From Gloeophyllum trabeum ATCC 11539 (lineage: Eukaryota; Basidiomycota; Agaricomycetes; Gloeophyllales; Gloeophyllaceae), in the NCBI RefSeq assembly GCF_000344685.1, contig NW_006920413.1, positions 914,386 to 978,385 on the forward strand: a stretch of 64,000 nucleotides of DNA. Reading direction: 5' to 3'. The notes beneath the pieces are model-generated. The model saw only the letters and a program-made list of their open reading frames with translations, was not told the DNA's origin and did no database searches. Below, in pieces: positions 34,757 to 46,159 of this stretch. The translations under genes were made by a program, and so were the position numbers. Position 1 is the stretch's first letter, and each line of letters starts with the position of its first letter.

Positions 34757-35589
34757 ATGGCACCATTTCTTGAGTCCGTCAAGGTGTGTCTGGACAAGCA
34801 GCAGGTGCCTACGATGGTCTGACTGTCCTCAGTCATTCGCAGACGTTCCTATCACCGACGCTGGCGTCGACACACTCGCTTTCTTGGAGGCGGCAGAGGG
34901 TTTGGTCCGCATATTTGGTACGAATATCATATCGTTGAGATCGGCCACGAGTATATGAACGCTATACCTCAGATCTTCTTGGATCTACCGCGTTCGCTGT
35001 CGTGCAATCCGACCTGAGAGGGAACATTGAGGTAGGGCGGACTGACCTTCGGTCTATGACCATTGTAACATGCTTTGCAGAAAGTCCGTGCTAGGTACAA
35101 CGCGGCACCAACTCAATCCGCAACACTCGAGCAGCTAGTCGAGAATGAGAAAGGCGAGAAGAAACGCACAGCGACGGAGGGCCTCATGTGGCTTCTTCGG
35201 GGCCTCTCGTTCACGTGCAAAGGGCTTCAAAACGCACAGAACAACCGAACCGAAGAGCTCTCGACCGCCTTCACTAAATCCTATGAAGTGACATTGAAGA
35301 AGTTCCACAATTTTGTGGTCAAGGGCGTATTCTCGGTATGTCCCGCTAAGCGCTCAGCAGCGTTGTCCCGAGTTTCCTGACATGTTCTACGTTCGTTCAG
35401 GTCGCAATGAAGGCATGTCCGTACCGCGCTGACTTCTACAAGAAATTGGCGGCAGATCCCGCTGGCGGACCGCCGGTGCCAGATGACAAGCTTAACGACG
35501 AGCTAAACAAATGGCTCGCAGGCCTTGAGAATATCCTTACGAGAGTCGAGGCCTTCTACGAGAAAGGTGGCTATGGCAAGGGTTTGTGA
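34757..35589 (+). CDS. Glycolipid transfer protein (GLTP domain)
   Basis: Five exons, 34757-34783, 34833-34917, 34973-35031, 35081-35335 and 35401-35589, sum to 615 nt (204 residues plus stop), the usual size of a stand-alone GLTP. It starts MAPFLESVKSFADVPITDAG. The sphingolipid headgroup site is intact: the Asp, Asn and Lys in SDLRGNIEKVRARY, the Trp in EGLMWLLRGLSF and the His in KKFHNFVVKGVF. The family moves glycosphingolipids between membranes at the cytosolic face, probably at ER/Golgi/plasma membrane contacts. It is divergent from the fRMsr gene with a short shared promoter. Confidence 0.95.
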
Positions 35590-35682
35590 CCTACCAATGC
35601 TCGGTACATGCTGTACATGTACACGGAACATACGCATGCACTAATTATACTCTTTCCCGACCGCCTACAAATTTGCTTTCAT

Positions 35683-36925
35683 TCAGTGCATGGCGAGTAA
35701 TTTGTCGGCGGTCTCCCTTCTCTCGGTCGACTTCCTTCTAGCATCTCTGGGATTTCTGAAGATATCCGCCGCCTGACTCCGCATCTCCGCTCCAAATAAA
35801 CGGTGAGCCAACGATGTCCGCGCTCTAATGCGGTTCGCGATGTTACCCAAGGGTGGGGAGTTTACCCTAATATGCTTGTCTTCCTGTTCGCCGTCTTTCG
35901 CATTATGTTGAAACCGTGGAAAGCTTGGGAGATTTATAGGGATGATACTCGTCGAAGAAATCCAAAACATCTATGCGTTTCAGCACCTTCAAGGCGCAGT
36001 TTCATGGCAGTCGCTCTCGAGAGAATAGCACCCAGTATTAGTGCCAATGCCTCGCTGGTCTGAGAGTCCTGGGACCGCTCAGCAGTGTTGCAACATGCGT
36101 AGATATAAGAGTGCGAAGTCAGCGAGTCTCTATAGACGGAGTAATTATGGACGTATCACGCGCGATGACCGACGGCATCACCCTGTTCGTTAAGTCCCCG
36201 CGTACTCCTCCAGAGGAAGTCATGGAACGCTCCAGCTGGAGCAGCACACGTACCGAAGTCCTGACCATCGATATCATGGGGGGAGCAAGGACGTAACGTT
36301 ACGTTGCAGACGTGAGACGACTCATGAGACAACAGTGTATGGGAATGTCTAGACAATTTGCTAGACTTGCGCGTGGTATAACGTTACTAGTAGGTGCTCC
36401 GATCTGGGACGGGCGGGCGTGCACTGGCAGATACGAGTTGCAGTCGAGCATGGGGGAGGAATTGAATAAACGCCGAGGATGTGCCGGACTTCCAAGGAAG
36501 AAAAAGTCATCGTTCGAATTAAGAGGAAATAGCCTGCAGACAACTTTATGCCAGTGGAGGTCGGTGTAATAGAGCAAGAGAGAGGTGATGGCCTCCCCCT
36601 CACATCGTAAGGTCCCCGATATCTCATTGTAGTTGGATCCTCGAGTGACGCGTGCACGGCGGGTGCTACTCGTAGATGCCGGCGGTCCGAAAGAGGGCAA
36701 GGGAATTTTGTTGGGAAAATGGAGAGCAGCTAGTATGCCACCTGCTACGTTGATAGACTCGTCTGTACACCCTGCGGTCCAGGATGCTGTAATGATCATA
36801 CCCCTATCAGTCAGGCTTAAATGTCGCATTTCACTGGCATCCGCCTGATGCTCAAGCATAAGCCCTTCGCTTGCTTTCTCGGGGCCTGAGCCTCGGGCGG
36901 GAAGTAGCAAGAAGAGCATTGTCAC
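35683..36925 (-). CDS. Unassigned multi-exon gene candidate
   Basis: Several minus-strand segments look coding but could not be joined with certainty. The first is a frame of about 208 codons from about 36919 (MLFLLLPARGSGPEKASEGL), which has a hydrophobic start. The second is a segment read TSEALALILGAILSRATAMK, preceded by CTCAG. The last is an exon after TATTAG reading VNSPPLGNIANRIRARTSLA and ending DKLLAMH at 35683. The intervening sequence has plausible GT and AG sites. No family was recognised. It may be one gene, two genes, or partly chance; the C-terminal basic exon is the most convincing piece. It reads toward the glycolipid transfer gene (convergent, 93 bp). Confidence 0.3.
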
Positions 36926-38126
36926 ATACGCCTCTGGATATCTAGACTCCAGGTTTCCAGATCGGATGCCAACTAGTAGAATTATGTCCAGCTCGAATAA
37001 GTCGGGTGTGGATCTAAAAGGCTCGTGAGAACAAATGGGACCAGTACAACAGGCGTTTCACAGAATCATAAGGTGAATGAACGCTATTATCCGCCTATGC
37101 TTGTATGGGAATGAAAGGATCCATTCCATGCACAGGCACCCTAGCGCTCAGGCGTCGCAAGACTGATGGTCGTCTAGTAACTGTAGATGGACAGAGGCGC
37201 CGTGGGAAGTCCCTCAGAAAACACCTGGGATATCATTTAGCGTTCTCACATAATGGAAGACTGCAAGGGGGAGAAATCTCAGGCCCTCTCTCCCGACGGG
37301 CCCCCGAGTCCGTAATAGACTTCCCCTAATTAAAGGTAGGGCTATACGCCGTCCAAGCGTGCCCAGTTAATTGCGTTAGTCACCGAGTCGTTAAATGAAC
37401 AGAAAGGGACCCACGAAGGATGTGGAAAGAATCCCGAAACGAAGATAGGATTTTGGCTTATCTCAGCTTCTGCTCCCCGAGTTCGAGAAGAGGTCTTAAC
37501 ATGCCTCCTCTTGTCCAAGTATTGCCGTGCTAGGCGTCCGTGCTTTCACCTGCTCGCTGGATTGCGAGTTGGTTGTTGGTTGTACTGAATTGATAGGCGC
37601 GGGCTAGCCCTGTTATAGATGGGTGGGACGGTTGTACCAATGGTATTTCCTTACTGGTGTGTAACTGCTGACAATCAGAAGACGCCGAATATCAGGAGTA
37701 AGGAATATTTCAAAGTAGAAGACGTCACTTGAGGGGTACAAGATGGTCTGTGGGAGATCCAATACGGCATATTTCTGCACCCGGACCTGTGGATGGCAAT
37801 GAATCACGACCTGCTTATTCAAACGCATGAAAGCTTATGTACACGGCGTGTCAGTTCGTGGTGATTTCCAGATGCAGCAATTCCATCGACTGCCTACCTG
37901 TGTTATGAATGCATGGGAAGATAAGCTTCAACGATCCATCGCTTTTTAAAGAACAAACTCGCCTCCTCAAGAGCGCGGAGTTACCGGCCAGCGGGTGCAT
38001 GTGCACATTAGTAAATTCCGGATTAGGAAGTTCATCATCGCTCTCACTCCTTTGCCAAACCGGCAACTGTGGCGCTCTTCAAGAAGTACATGAACTGCGT
38101 GCTCCGAGATGCCATTTCTTCAGCGA
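36926..38126. other. Gene-poor stretch left of WOPR copy C
   Basis: About 1.2 kb without a supportable coding exon. Short frames only. Confidence 0.4.
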
Positions 38127-38135
38127 TATATAAAG
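38127..38135 (+). promoter_or_regulatory. TATA-like element of WOPR copy C
   Basis: TATATAAAG lies 43 bp before the ATG of copy C, a suitable distance for a TATA box with a short leader. This is inferred from position and sequence only. Confidence 0.4.
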
Positions 38136-38177
38136 ACACTTGACATGAGATGCAGCATCGTATACTAACCTGCTGCC

Positions 38178-39174
38178 ATGCAGACCCCTACTTGCACGGG
38201 AGTGCGCATCAGGTCCACCCGAGATGCCAACGTCTTATTCCACGCTGTGGCTCTGAACATCCTGCCCATGGTTGTTCGCCGCCTAGATAGCGATGCTCGC
38301 ATGGCGCTCTGCTCTGGGTGTGTATACGTATGGGAAGAACGGTGCCATGGGCTACCCGAGGGATCTGAACCAGGCATTGAAAGATTTACGGACGGAAGGA
38401 GTTGGGGGCCTTCCCGAGCTCGTGATGTGAGTCGAGTCTCCTGGGCGTCTGGTCAAAAGTCATTCAACTGTCTGCAGGACTTTCTGTTTTACTACGAAAA
38501 ATGTCCCTCAAAAACATTAACCGCTGGGAGCAGTAAGGCAGCGAAGTCCGTCTTTCATGTTTCGTTTCTTATGTTCGTAACCTGACAGCATTACTATCTC
38601 TCTTAGGCGACAGACCATGATCAAACAGACTTACTCTGTCTATGTGAACACCCCCGCTGGACTAAGGAAATGGCACCTTAGTAAGCCATAGGCTCTGTCA
38701 GTGCCGGCCGTTCTGATGCGACATGTATTGTTAGATGCATACTATACACAGGAAACAGTAGACCAGTTGATAACTGTCGACGACATTCCATCGCTCAGGA
38801 ACCTCGTAGTGCCCGACTCGTACTACATCTGTGCCCGAGCAAGCCGGTCTCGCGAGGTGGCCACCAAGACAAATCAATACCTCTCCGTAGGGTATGACAC
38901 GCCCTCGCAGTCAGCACGGGGACGCTTCTTCGCATTTTCCGCATCCCCCTCTCCCCGCCCTTCGGAGTCAGATACCGATACCACCCGGGTGGACTCTCCG
39001 ATAATACCAGTGGCGGGTTCAAAAGATTCAGGTGGCTTGAGGCGTAGCCTTTCTCGGGAGCCATCTCGCATTCAATTGGTTCCGCTGGAGTATTTACAGA
39101 GCATATCTCGGCACCGCGACCCAATAGACGACGAGGCTCTCAGAATCTTGTCTGGAAGGTCCAGCGCGCACTGA
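38178..39174 (+). CDS. WOPR-domain (Gti1/Pac2 family) transcription regulator, copy C
   Basis: The ATG at 38178 gives MQTPTCTGVRIRSTRDANVL and RRLDSDARMALCSGCVYVWE. Exon 1 ends at 38426 after GIERFTDGRSWGPSRARD. Exon 2 starts at 38478 with DFLFYYEKCPSKTLTAGSSK. Exon 3 is 38607-38680 (RQTMIKQTYSVYVNTPAGLR, KWHL), and exon 4 is 38735-39174 (AYYTQETVDQLITVDDIPSL to GRSSAH). The end of exon 2 is not settled: the only frame-keeping choice seen uses a 34-nt intron. Compared with the family signature, RWTDG is RFTDG and SRVRD is SRARD. The tail is shorter than in copy A but shares VPLEYLQSISRHRDPIDDEA near its end. It is likely a nuclear regulator, transcribed opposite to copies A and B. Confidence 0.85.
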
Positions 39175-41304
39175 TCGTTCCGGAGCATTCGGGGTTCCAT
39201 TTTCCTCCTTGAAGTCGATGGCTAGGAACTCTGTAAGCCTGATTGATGCTTGTCCGGTGAAGTTTTTCTCATGCCCATCTAAGTGGCCTGCTCGCGGTCT
39301 CATTCATCTCCACTCAATCTTACGCTGCACCACTGGTATCATACACGTACATACACGCAGCTTGGACTTCATAGACATCAATTCCACGGACACTGTCGTG
39401 TATTTTACATGTAACATTCATTGTGGCTCGAGCCCCACTTTCGCCTTGTTTATCGCAGATATTCTGGGTATTCACAGGGTAACTGTGCCCCGGGAACATC
39501 AATCGAAGACGGTAGTATTACAGACTTCAAAGGTGACTGCAGTCGACGGATGCTCTAGAACCAATTTGCCGCGACAGGACATGCTATTAACGGGCACACA
39601 AGAAGTCGAACCTTTCTCATTTTCTACGGGCGATGTAAGCCCCCAATCATTGCAGGAATGGTCTGTTCTCGAACTCCAAATGTAAGGCATGTGAGGGTTA
39701 CATACAGCATCCTAAGCCGCATCAGGTGCAATTAATAGCTCTCATTAGTGACCTTCAAAGGACGACGCCGGACATGTCGCACGGTTCTCCCGAGGAGCCT
39801 GAGAGATAGACAGCAATAAGACTTCTCGCCCTAATGACGGTGATCTCGACGGAGAGACACCGTCAGATTCTTCCCGCGAAGCAGCAGATACGAAATGGCT
39901 CCGTAAGCTTCCGCATTCTATCTCCCGGAACTTCTGTATGACGTTAGTGCTCAGGGTTCGATGCTAGGAGGACTCATCTACGCCCTAGGGAGGATCGATG
40001 AGACCAACTCACGCTGGAAAGATCAAATTGGGCAATGAAGAAGGTGAGAGTGTGCATTCAACGCGCATATCACAAGATGATATCGCTCGGGGGAGGAGAG
40101 AAGACCAACAGAGCCCGGATGTATCGAACGCGTCCGGCTGTGCTCGTCAAAGAATGCTATACCGACATCCCACAGACACTGTGCGCAGTTTACAGCCTGT
40201 TTCCTAAGGGTCTGAGGCCCTGTCTGAGGCCCTGTCGACACGAATGGCAAGCCAGCCAAATAAGTAGCAACCCCGACATTAAACCATGCATTGACTTCAC
40301 ACTTGATGCCCGACTCCAAAATGGTACCTTCAGAGCAGTTCTAAGGAAAAAGGTCATTGGCTACGAAACCCCGGACCGGTGTAAGGTCACTTATATTAGG
40401 AGATTAGTTTATCGGCCAGGATTCGCATTCCTTGAAGGAAGCTAACCTGACATCGTCGCAGATCTTTTGCGGAAGACCACTTCCACAAATCTCCATCCCC
40501 TCATAGGCTAATCAACACGAGCGAAGATGCTGAGTGGCGGCGAATTGCCAAAAAAGCTTGGAGTAGTAGTGAAATAAGGTGCAGGTCGCTGAGCGCACCG
40601 CCGAGGCTGCGACAGGAAGGGTCAATGTCCTCGGACATGCTGAAAGCATCTACGACACCGTCGAGCCGCCTCCCCCGACTTCCGGCGAACGTGTTGCGCA
40701 TCATCGAATGATGTATTATCAAGGACGGCTATATCGTGGGGTGCATGTCAAAGCTGAGAGGTAATAGGGATGTCAGTACATCCAGGGAGGCAGAATGGGG
40801 CCATACGTACAATGATTTGCAAGAACTGCACTCTCAATACCAGCCATGACCGAGGAAGGGGCCGAGTCATCACCGAGGCTTGGAAGAAGAGTGCTAGCAA
40901 AAATAGAATGAAGACTGCCAGCGATACGAGCGGCTAGCAGCTTACATCCTTCACGCAGCATTCAGTTCGCGGTACTGAACTGAACACCAGAGGTATGGAT
41001 GCTGTGCAGCCCGCCTGGAACGCGCCGGCAAAATATGCGGCCCAGCGTGTGACTGGTCGGAGTGTGGTATATGGGAATGGCGCAGCGCTGTTGACGATAA
41101 GCACTGATGCTATAATAGCGACAATATAGTGCCCTGAGCGCAAGGCAATCCTCTTACCACCCCGGCGACAGCGAAGGGCCCCTTTTCCATGGGAATAGAC
41201 ACGACCGGCCAAAGGATGGCAAAGAGACAACGGGTAAGAGCGCGCTGCATACCCAGAATGGATGCGGTTGTGTCCGTTGACGTTCGAAACTATACGTATC
41301 GCTC
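39175..41304. other. Gene-poor stretch right of WOPR copy C
   Basis: About 2.1 kb. A plus-strand frame at 40035-40445 (136 codons, starting MKKVRVCIQRAYHKMI) is open but has no recognisable domain. A perfect 12-bp tandem duplication (TCTGAGGCCCTG, 40211-40234) lies inside it. Nothing else supportable. Confidence 0.4.
40211..40234. repeat. 12-bp tandem duplication
   Basis: Two perfect adjacent copies of TCTGAGGCCCTG. Confidence 0.85.
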
Positions 41305-42643
41305 TTAACTCCGCTTTCCTGGGACAGGCTCTAGGCTAGCTGATGAAATATGGGAATTGCCGCGGCGCTTCTGGTGTGGAATTGGGAGCTGCATTGCAGG
41401 CGAAGGTTCCATTTGCGCGGTACGTATGGGAAATGCGGTACGCTCTGCGCTGAGCTCAACCTCGGTGTCAACAGTAGACCCGTACATGGCCAGATGTTCT
41501 GGACTCCGGAACGACTTGCTGTCCGAAGACCTCAAGGCGAGCGTCTCTGCTGACCGGTATCCTCGAGTTGAGCAGGAGCTTATCTCCTGGTTAGATCCGT
41601 TCAAGAGGTCCAGTTCATGCCCCTGCTCATGTTCATCGCCCGCTCCACTACTCTTGTCCAGCGAAGACCGGCTGGATTCCATGGACACCCTGGTAATTCG
41701 GTCGAGAGGGGCCCGGGTAGCGGTGAATAGCGAGGATAGCCCATGGGATGGTAACCTGGCCATCTGATGCTCTGAGGATAGCGAAGAACCGCTGGACACT
41801 GGCGATCCATGAATCTTAGTCCGCCTAGGGATAGCAACAGCGTTGAATTTTGTATTGTTCGGAGGCGAAGTCAGTCGAGAGTCTCCGTCTGAGGGAGAAG
41901 CTTGTCGAGGAAGCGCATCCCTAGGATTGAAAAACGACAATTCGGACTCGGGCAGCTCCCGCAGGTTCAGAGAGGACAGTTCTTGGGTGGTTATACGAAG
42001 AGGAGGACTACCACCCGCTTCTGAACGGCTGTCTTTGTCAGTGGCAGTGTCCAAGGGGATGTATAGTTGCCGTCGAAGATGTATCGAGTCCGAAGCCCAC
42101 ATGTGGTTTACTCTGCGTAATGCCGCCATGGATACGCCGTACTTGAGGGCCACGCCCGCTAGCGTATCTGCGGATTTCACCTGGAAGGCATTGTGGTAAA
42201 GATATCACCAAACGAGCAAAAGACCACAGAGCGCATTTTCATACCTCATGGATTACTACTCTTTTCTTCTTTGACGGTGAGTCCTCCTCGGTGTAGATAG
42301 TTGCATGCGAATCGGAGTCTTTGCTTGTTTGATCTTCAGACTCCTTGGGCTCAAAATCGCTCAGCATACGCGCCAGCTGAGGTCGTGTCGCGCTGTCCCT
42401 ATTTGGAGCAGAAACAGTAGGAGTTTGCAAAGGATGGTCATATCCTACATGACCATCCGTTGTATGCGCTCGAGTGTGTACATAGCCTTCTTGCTGGGGC
42501 TCCCGGGCGAGGGACGAGCTTTCTGACAAACGGCGGGTTAGTCGCGGGGAAAGCCTAATCGTTGCGTCCTCAACGAGTTCGGAAGTCTCCTCCAGCCACG
42601 GGTCTTCGCTCATTGCAGCAGCATCATATGGGACATTCAGCAT
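41305..42643 (-). CDS. Intracellular LysM-domain protein
   Basis: Two exons, 42643-42245 and 42180-41305, sum to 1275 nt (424 residues plus stop), with a 64-nt intron. The N-terminal 130 residues are Ser/Glu-rich and disordered (MLNVPYDAAAMSEDPWLEET start), ending SPSKKKRVVIHEV. A single LysM motif spans the splice: VVIHEVKSADTLAGVALKYG, VSMAALRRVNHMWASDSIHL and QLYIPLD. The rest is Ser-rich, disordered and phosphosite-like. There is no signal peptide, so this resembles the cytoplasmic LYSMD1/2-type proteins rather than secreted chitin-binding LysM effectors. Function is unknown. An in-frame ATG at residue 11 (MSEDPW) is an alternative start. Confidence 0.85.
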
Positions 42644-43129
42644 GATAATAAAACAAGAAAAGACGGTGTAGTGGATGGGCCGTCATGCCATGTATGCAGT
42701 GGCTCCCGTTCCATATTCAGGGCGCGGTCGCCCTTCGAGACGCCGTGCGAATTCCTACTGTCTGTGGGAAATTCATTGTCGGGATACTTCGGGCCGAGGA
42801 CCTCTTATGCACGAATAAGGAATATTTTGTTTCTGTTCAGTTTTCGCTCAGAGAAGAGAATACCAGACGTGTCACATTACGCACATAGGGAATCACGAAG
42901 ATACTGTGTGCCATGACGGTACAAACATATTGCGGAGACATCGGGACGATCGCTGATACAAGGAGTGGCGTACAAATAATACAGCGTGCGCGGCATAATA
43001 CCTACATAGCCTCCGAAGTAATAGCAGAAGACGTCCCTATATTCAAAAAGGGCGAGAAGACGAAATGAAAGAAATAAAGATTGCCCCAAGCGCGGTGACC
43101 ATTCATTAAATATCCTCTTCAAAGTCAAT
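42644..43129. other. Intergenic stretch between the LysM and bZIP genes
   Basis: 486 bp between two minus-strand genes: promoter of the LysM gene and 3' end of the bZIP gene. Short plus-strand frames here have no recognisable content. Confidence 0.4.
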
Positions 43130-44071
43130 TCAAGGACTAGCGTCCTCTCCCTCCTCCCTCGTTCTCTTCGACCCCGCGGAAACGACCGGGCTCGATGAAG
43201 CCTTCTGCTTCTGTTGCGCGCCCGTCACGCCGACGACCAAGCCCTTTAGCCAGCCGTTCTCTCGCCTCAACCCCTCACACTCTCGTTCAAGTTCCGTGAC
43301 ACGGACCTCCAACTCTTTTGCCTTCCTCTCCAACGCTTGCTCCCTTTCCTTCTTCTTCAGGCGGAACCGCGCGGACGCGGCAGTATTCCGTCGCCGCTTA
43401 TCCTCAGCAGCAGTCAGCGGAGTGCTTGTATCTGGGAGGGGCGATTCGGCAGTTTCGGAAGTGATGGTGGTGGTGGAAATCTTCCGGGTACGAGCACGTT
43501 TGGTTGCTGGCTCGGCGACAGGCAGCTGAGATTGCGTAGTCTGCGTGGCTGGCGGAGACACGGATGGTGATGCGAGGAAGGGCTGGGCGGGGAAAGGAGC
43601 AGCTGACTGGCCGTACAAGGTCAGTAGCTGAGCGAGTGAGGGTACTCCAGTAGCGGTCGCGCCCGTCGGCGGAGGCGGAACGCCCAAGCCGGTCAGACCA
43701 AAACCCGCCAGGATTTGGGCAACGTCGAGGCTACTAGGAGCCTGAGGCGCGCTTCCATGGATGGTCGCAGGTGCGGCGCTGTTTGGCGACACAGTCCGGC
43801 CATTTTTCTCGTCCACGCTCGTGTCTCCCTCCTCCTCCTCGTACTTATCGGAGTCATCCCCACCGTATTTCGTGCCCTCTGCTCCCCCCTTACTGTTTTT
43901 CGGGACTATGGGTTCGTCGGATTGGAAGGATAAGTCCGTCCAAAGATCAAGCTGCGCATTGAAATCTGCGAAAGGGGGCAACTGCGCCAACAAATCGGCG
44001 TCAGATACGTAGGGATTGGACGGAGGCTCGGGCTGGACGATGTTGAGGCCCTGCAGGTTTGATGGCGCCAT
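43130..44071 (-). CDS. bZIP transcription factor (CYS-3/GCN4-like)
   Basis: Single exon, 313 residues from the ATG at 44071 (MAPSNLQGLNIVQPEPPSNP). The upstream extension to 44113 begins with GTG, so it is not used. An acidic patch (DDSDKYEEEEGDTSVDEKNG) and a Pro/Ala/Ser/Thr-rich middle precede the basic region KRRRNTAASARFRLKKKERE. That is followed by a heptad zipper with leucines or valines in LERKAKELEVRVTELERECE and LRRENGWLKGLV. The NTAASARFRLKKK core is of the fungal GCN4/CYS-3 class. It acts as a dimeric nuclear DNA-binding activator. Sulfur or nitrogen regulation is known for relatives but is only a guess here. Confidence 0.92.
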   Translation of the reverse strand: MAPSNLQGLNIVQPEPPSNPYVSDADLLAQLPPFADFNAQLDLWTDLSFQSDEPIVPKNSKGGAEGTKYGGDDSDKYEEEEGDTSVDEKNGRTVSPNSAAPATIHGSAPQAPSSLDVAQILAGFGLTGLGVPPPPTGATATGVPSLAQLLTLYGQSAAPFPAQPFLASPSVSPPATQTTQSQLPVAEPATKRARTRKISTTTITSETAESPLPDTSTPLTAAEDKRRRNTAASARFRLKKKEREQALERKAKELEVRVTELERECEGLRRENGWLKGLVVGVTGAQQKQKASSSPVVSAGSKRTREEGEDASP

Positions 44072-46159
44072 TGTGGTAGTAGCAGACACAGCGCCGTGAC
44101 GCCGACTTAGCACAAGACTGGCGGAAAATTATGACAGAGTCGCAATCGTCAGTCGGTGGTGCAGAGGAGAATTGCAAAGGGGCACGGATTTTAGATAGCG
44201 CCATCCGTCGCACGTTGCCTCTGCCTGACTAATCTTATCGACTCCCGCCGCCCTAGGCCGGCTCGGTCGGACGGTTTCGCCGTCGGCTTGCAAATTGAGA
44301 CGCCACAGGTGGCGTTTAGCCCCAAACGGGCAACACGCCCTCGGGCAATAATGGCTTACAAAGTCATAAACTGTAGCGGGTAAGCAGCGGGAGGGGCGGG
44401 GCAGCATTTTCATATCTAGCCTGAAGAGATGTGATCTGGACAGATGCCTATAGGGCCACGCTGCTGGCAAGTCACACTGGCGTAGATCAACGCCTATCTT
44501 CTGGGAAAGCTCATGAAGGTTCCACTGGTAGCTTAACTGTAAGACATTAAGACTCTTCTACGCAAAAGCGAGGAGTGTCCGGGCAGTCTCAAATGCCTCG
44601 ACTCGGTTATCGGACCGTTGGCCAAACGTAGAATTGTTCGGTCGATAGCAAGATTAGCGTGGGTGAGCACGTTCTTTTCACAACGGAACAGCGACATTCC
44701 AAGCTGTAGATATTCATGGCACCTACATTGAGGACGCGTCATCGCATGACGGGATCTTCCGCCGCGAGAGAAGGGACACTTCGCCTGTTCCTGCCCATGA
44801 TGCATCCCGACCGCTCGGTAAGACTTCAATGGTAATGCACCTAGCATATTCCTGCAGCACACGTCCCTACTCGCCGATCATTGGGAATTCACCCACACGT
44901 TCAGTGTTGAGCATAAAAGAGAAGGGGTGATACCAGATTAGCGGCTTCAATGAGTGAGAGGAGTTCAACGCTGCAACTATACCAAAATCCAGGGACCTCC
45001 AGCGGCGACTAGGAACACAGGGGTGCCGGCAGCACCAGACCCAACCTAATGCATAAGATCATACAATCACCGACGGGCCCCCGCGCGTGACAATGCAGTA
45101 GAAGTGGCCCATGGGCATGGTCAAACCGCTACGTGAGGGAGTAATATCACAATCAGAGTTGAAGAGGAAACATGGTATCAACGAAGGTGAACTCACGTAT
45201 GAAGAGAAGGAATTGCATTCGGCGCTTGGATCATCTGTGATATAGCTTAGTGCTACAAGTTCGAGCCAGACTGCTGGCTGTAACGGCCTTCCGTGGGGTT
45301 GACTAAGGCATGGATAGGTTCCGCAGAACCGCAAAACCGCGGGCAGAAACATACTGAGTGTCCTGGTCAGATTGTACGACGAGCAGACCGGATGGGTCCG
45401 CCCTAAATCTCCCGGGCCAACTTGCACAAGCTCACCGCAAGAGTTGTCATCACAGGCTTCCGCCTCTCGAGAGATCAAACATCTTAGTCGCCGTGTCTCA
45501 CCAATGGAGTAAGACGCCCCGGTACCATGGAAGATATTCACGGCGTGAAGACGAGTGTTAGGCTAGTTAGAGGGGTTACCGCTATGACGGCTCGATCGAA
45601 CAGAAGTTTAGACTACCAGGCGTGGATTGTGAGGATATTGACGACGAACCAAATGCTGTGCCCGACGGCTATCGGTACTCGTATCCGAGCCGTAGAGTTA
45701 TAGCTACGGTAGCAGAGTCCAGCATTAGATGATTGTCCGACGTAAACCCGTGTGGTTAATTCTGGTGAAATCCGCTGTGGCAAAAGTTATTCGAATCGGA
45801 GCAACCAGTACCCTTGGATTTATGGGAGTCCATTGGCCAAAGACAGACAACTTCCAAGAAACAGAAGCTAACTATAATTGAAGCAGGATTCACCAAGAGA
45901 GCAAGGGTCTGAGCTCCAGCCTCCAGCATTCAAGCTTGTGAGAGTCCACTATGAATTCAACCAACGTACAGTATTGTCGCTCCCTTGAATCAACTTTGAA
46001 AGTCGAGGTGTGTGTGAAGACCGAGGAAACCTATGCTTACCCGATTTGCCATTGACACACCTGCTGACTAAGGCCTGTTCCAAGAGCCGTCAGCGGTACC
46101 GGTGTTGGAACTCCATAGCCTTGCCTTGGCCTCCTACTCCTCTATCACGTACACTTTCA
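44072..46159. other. Gene-poor stretch upstream of the bZIP and CWC24 genes
   Basis: About 2.1 kb between divergent genes. One minus-strand frame at 45059-45541 (160 codons, MNIFHGTGASYSIGETRRLR start) is open without a recognisable domain. Its long distance from either neighbour and lack of splice signals leave it undecided. Confidence 0.4.

Noticed and set aside
45059..45541. 160-codon minus-strand frame
   Set aside because: Open by itself but without a domain, close neighbour or splice evidence; mentioned only under the intergenic entry.
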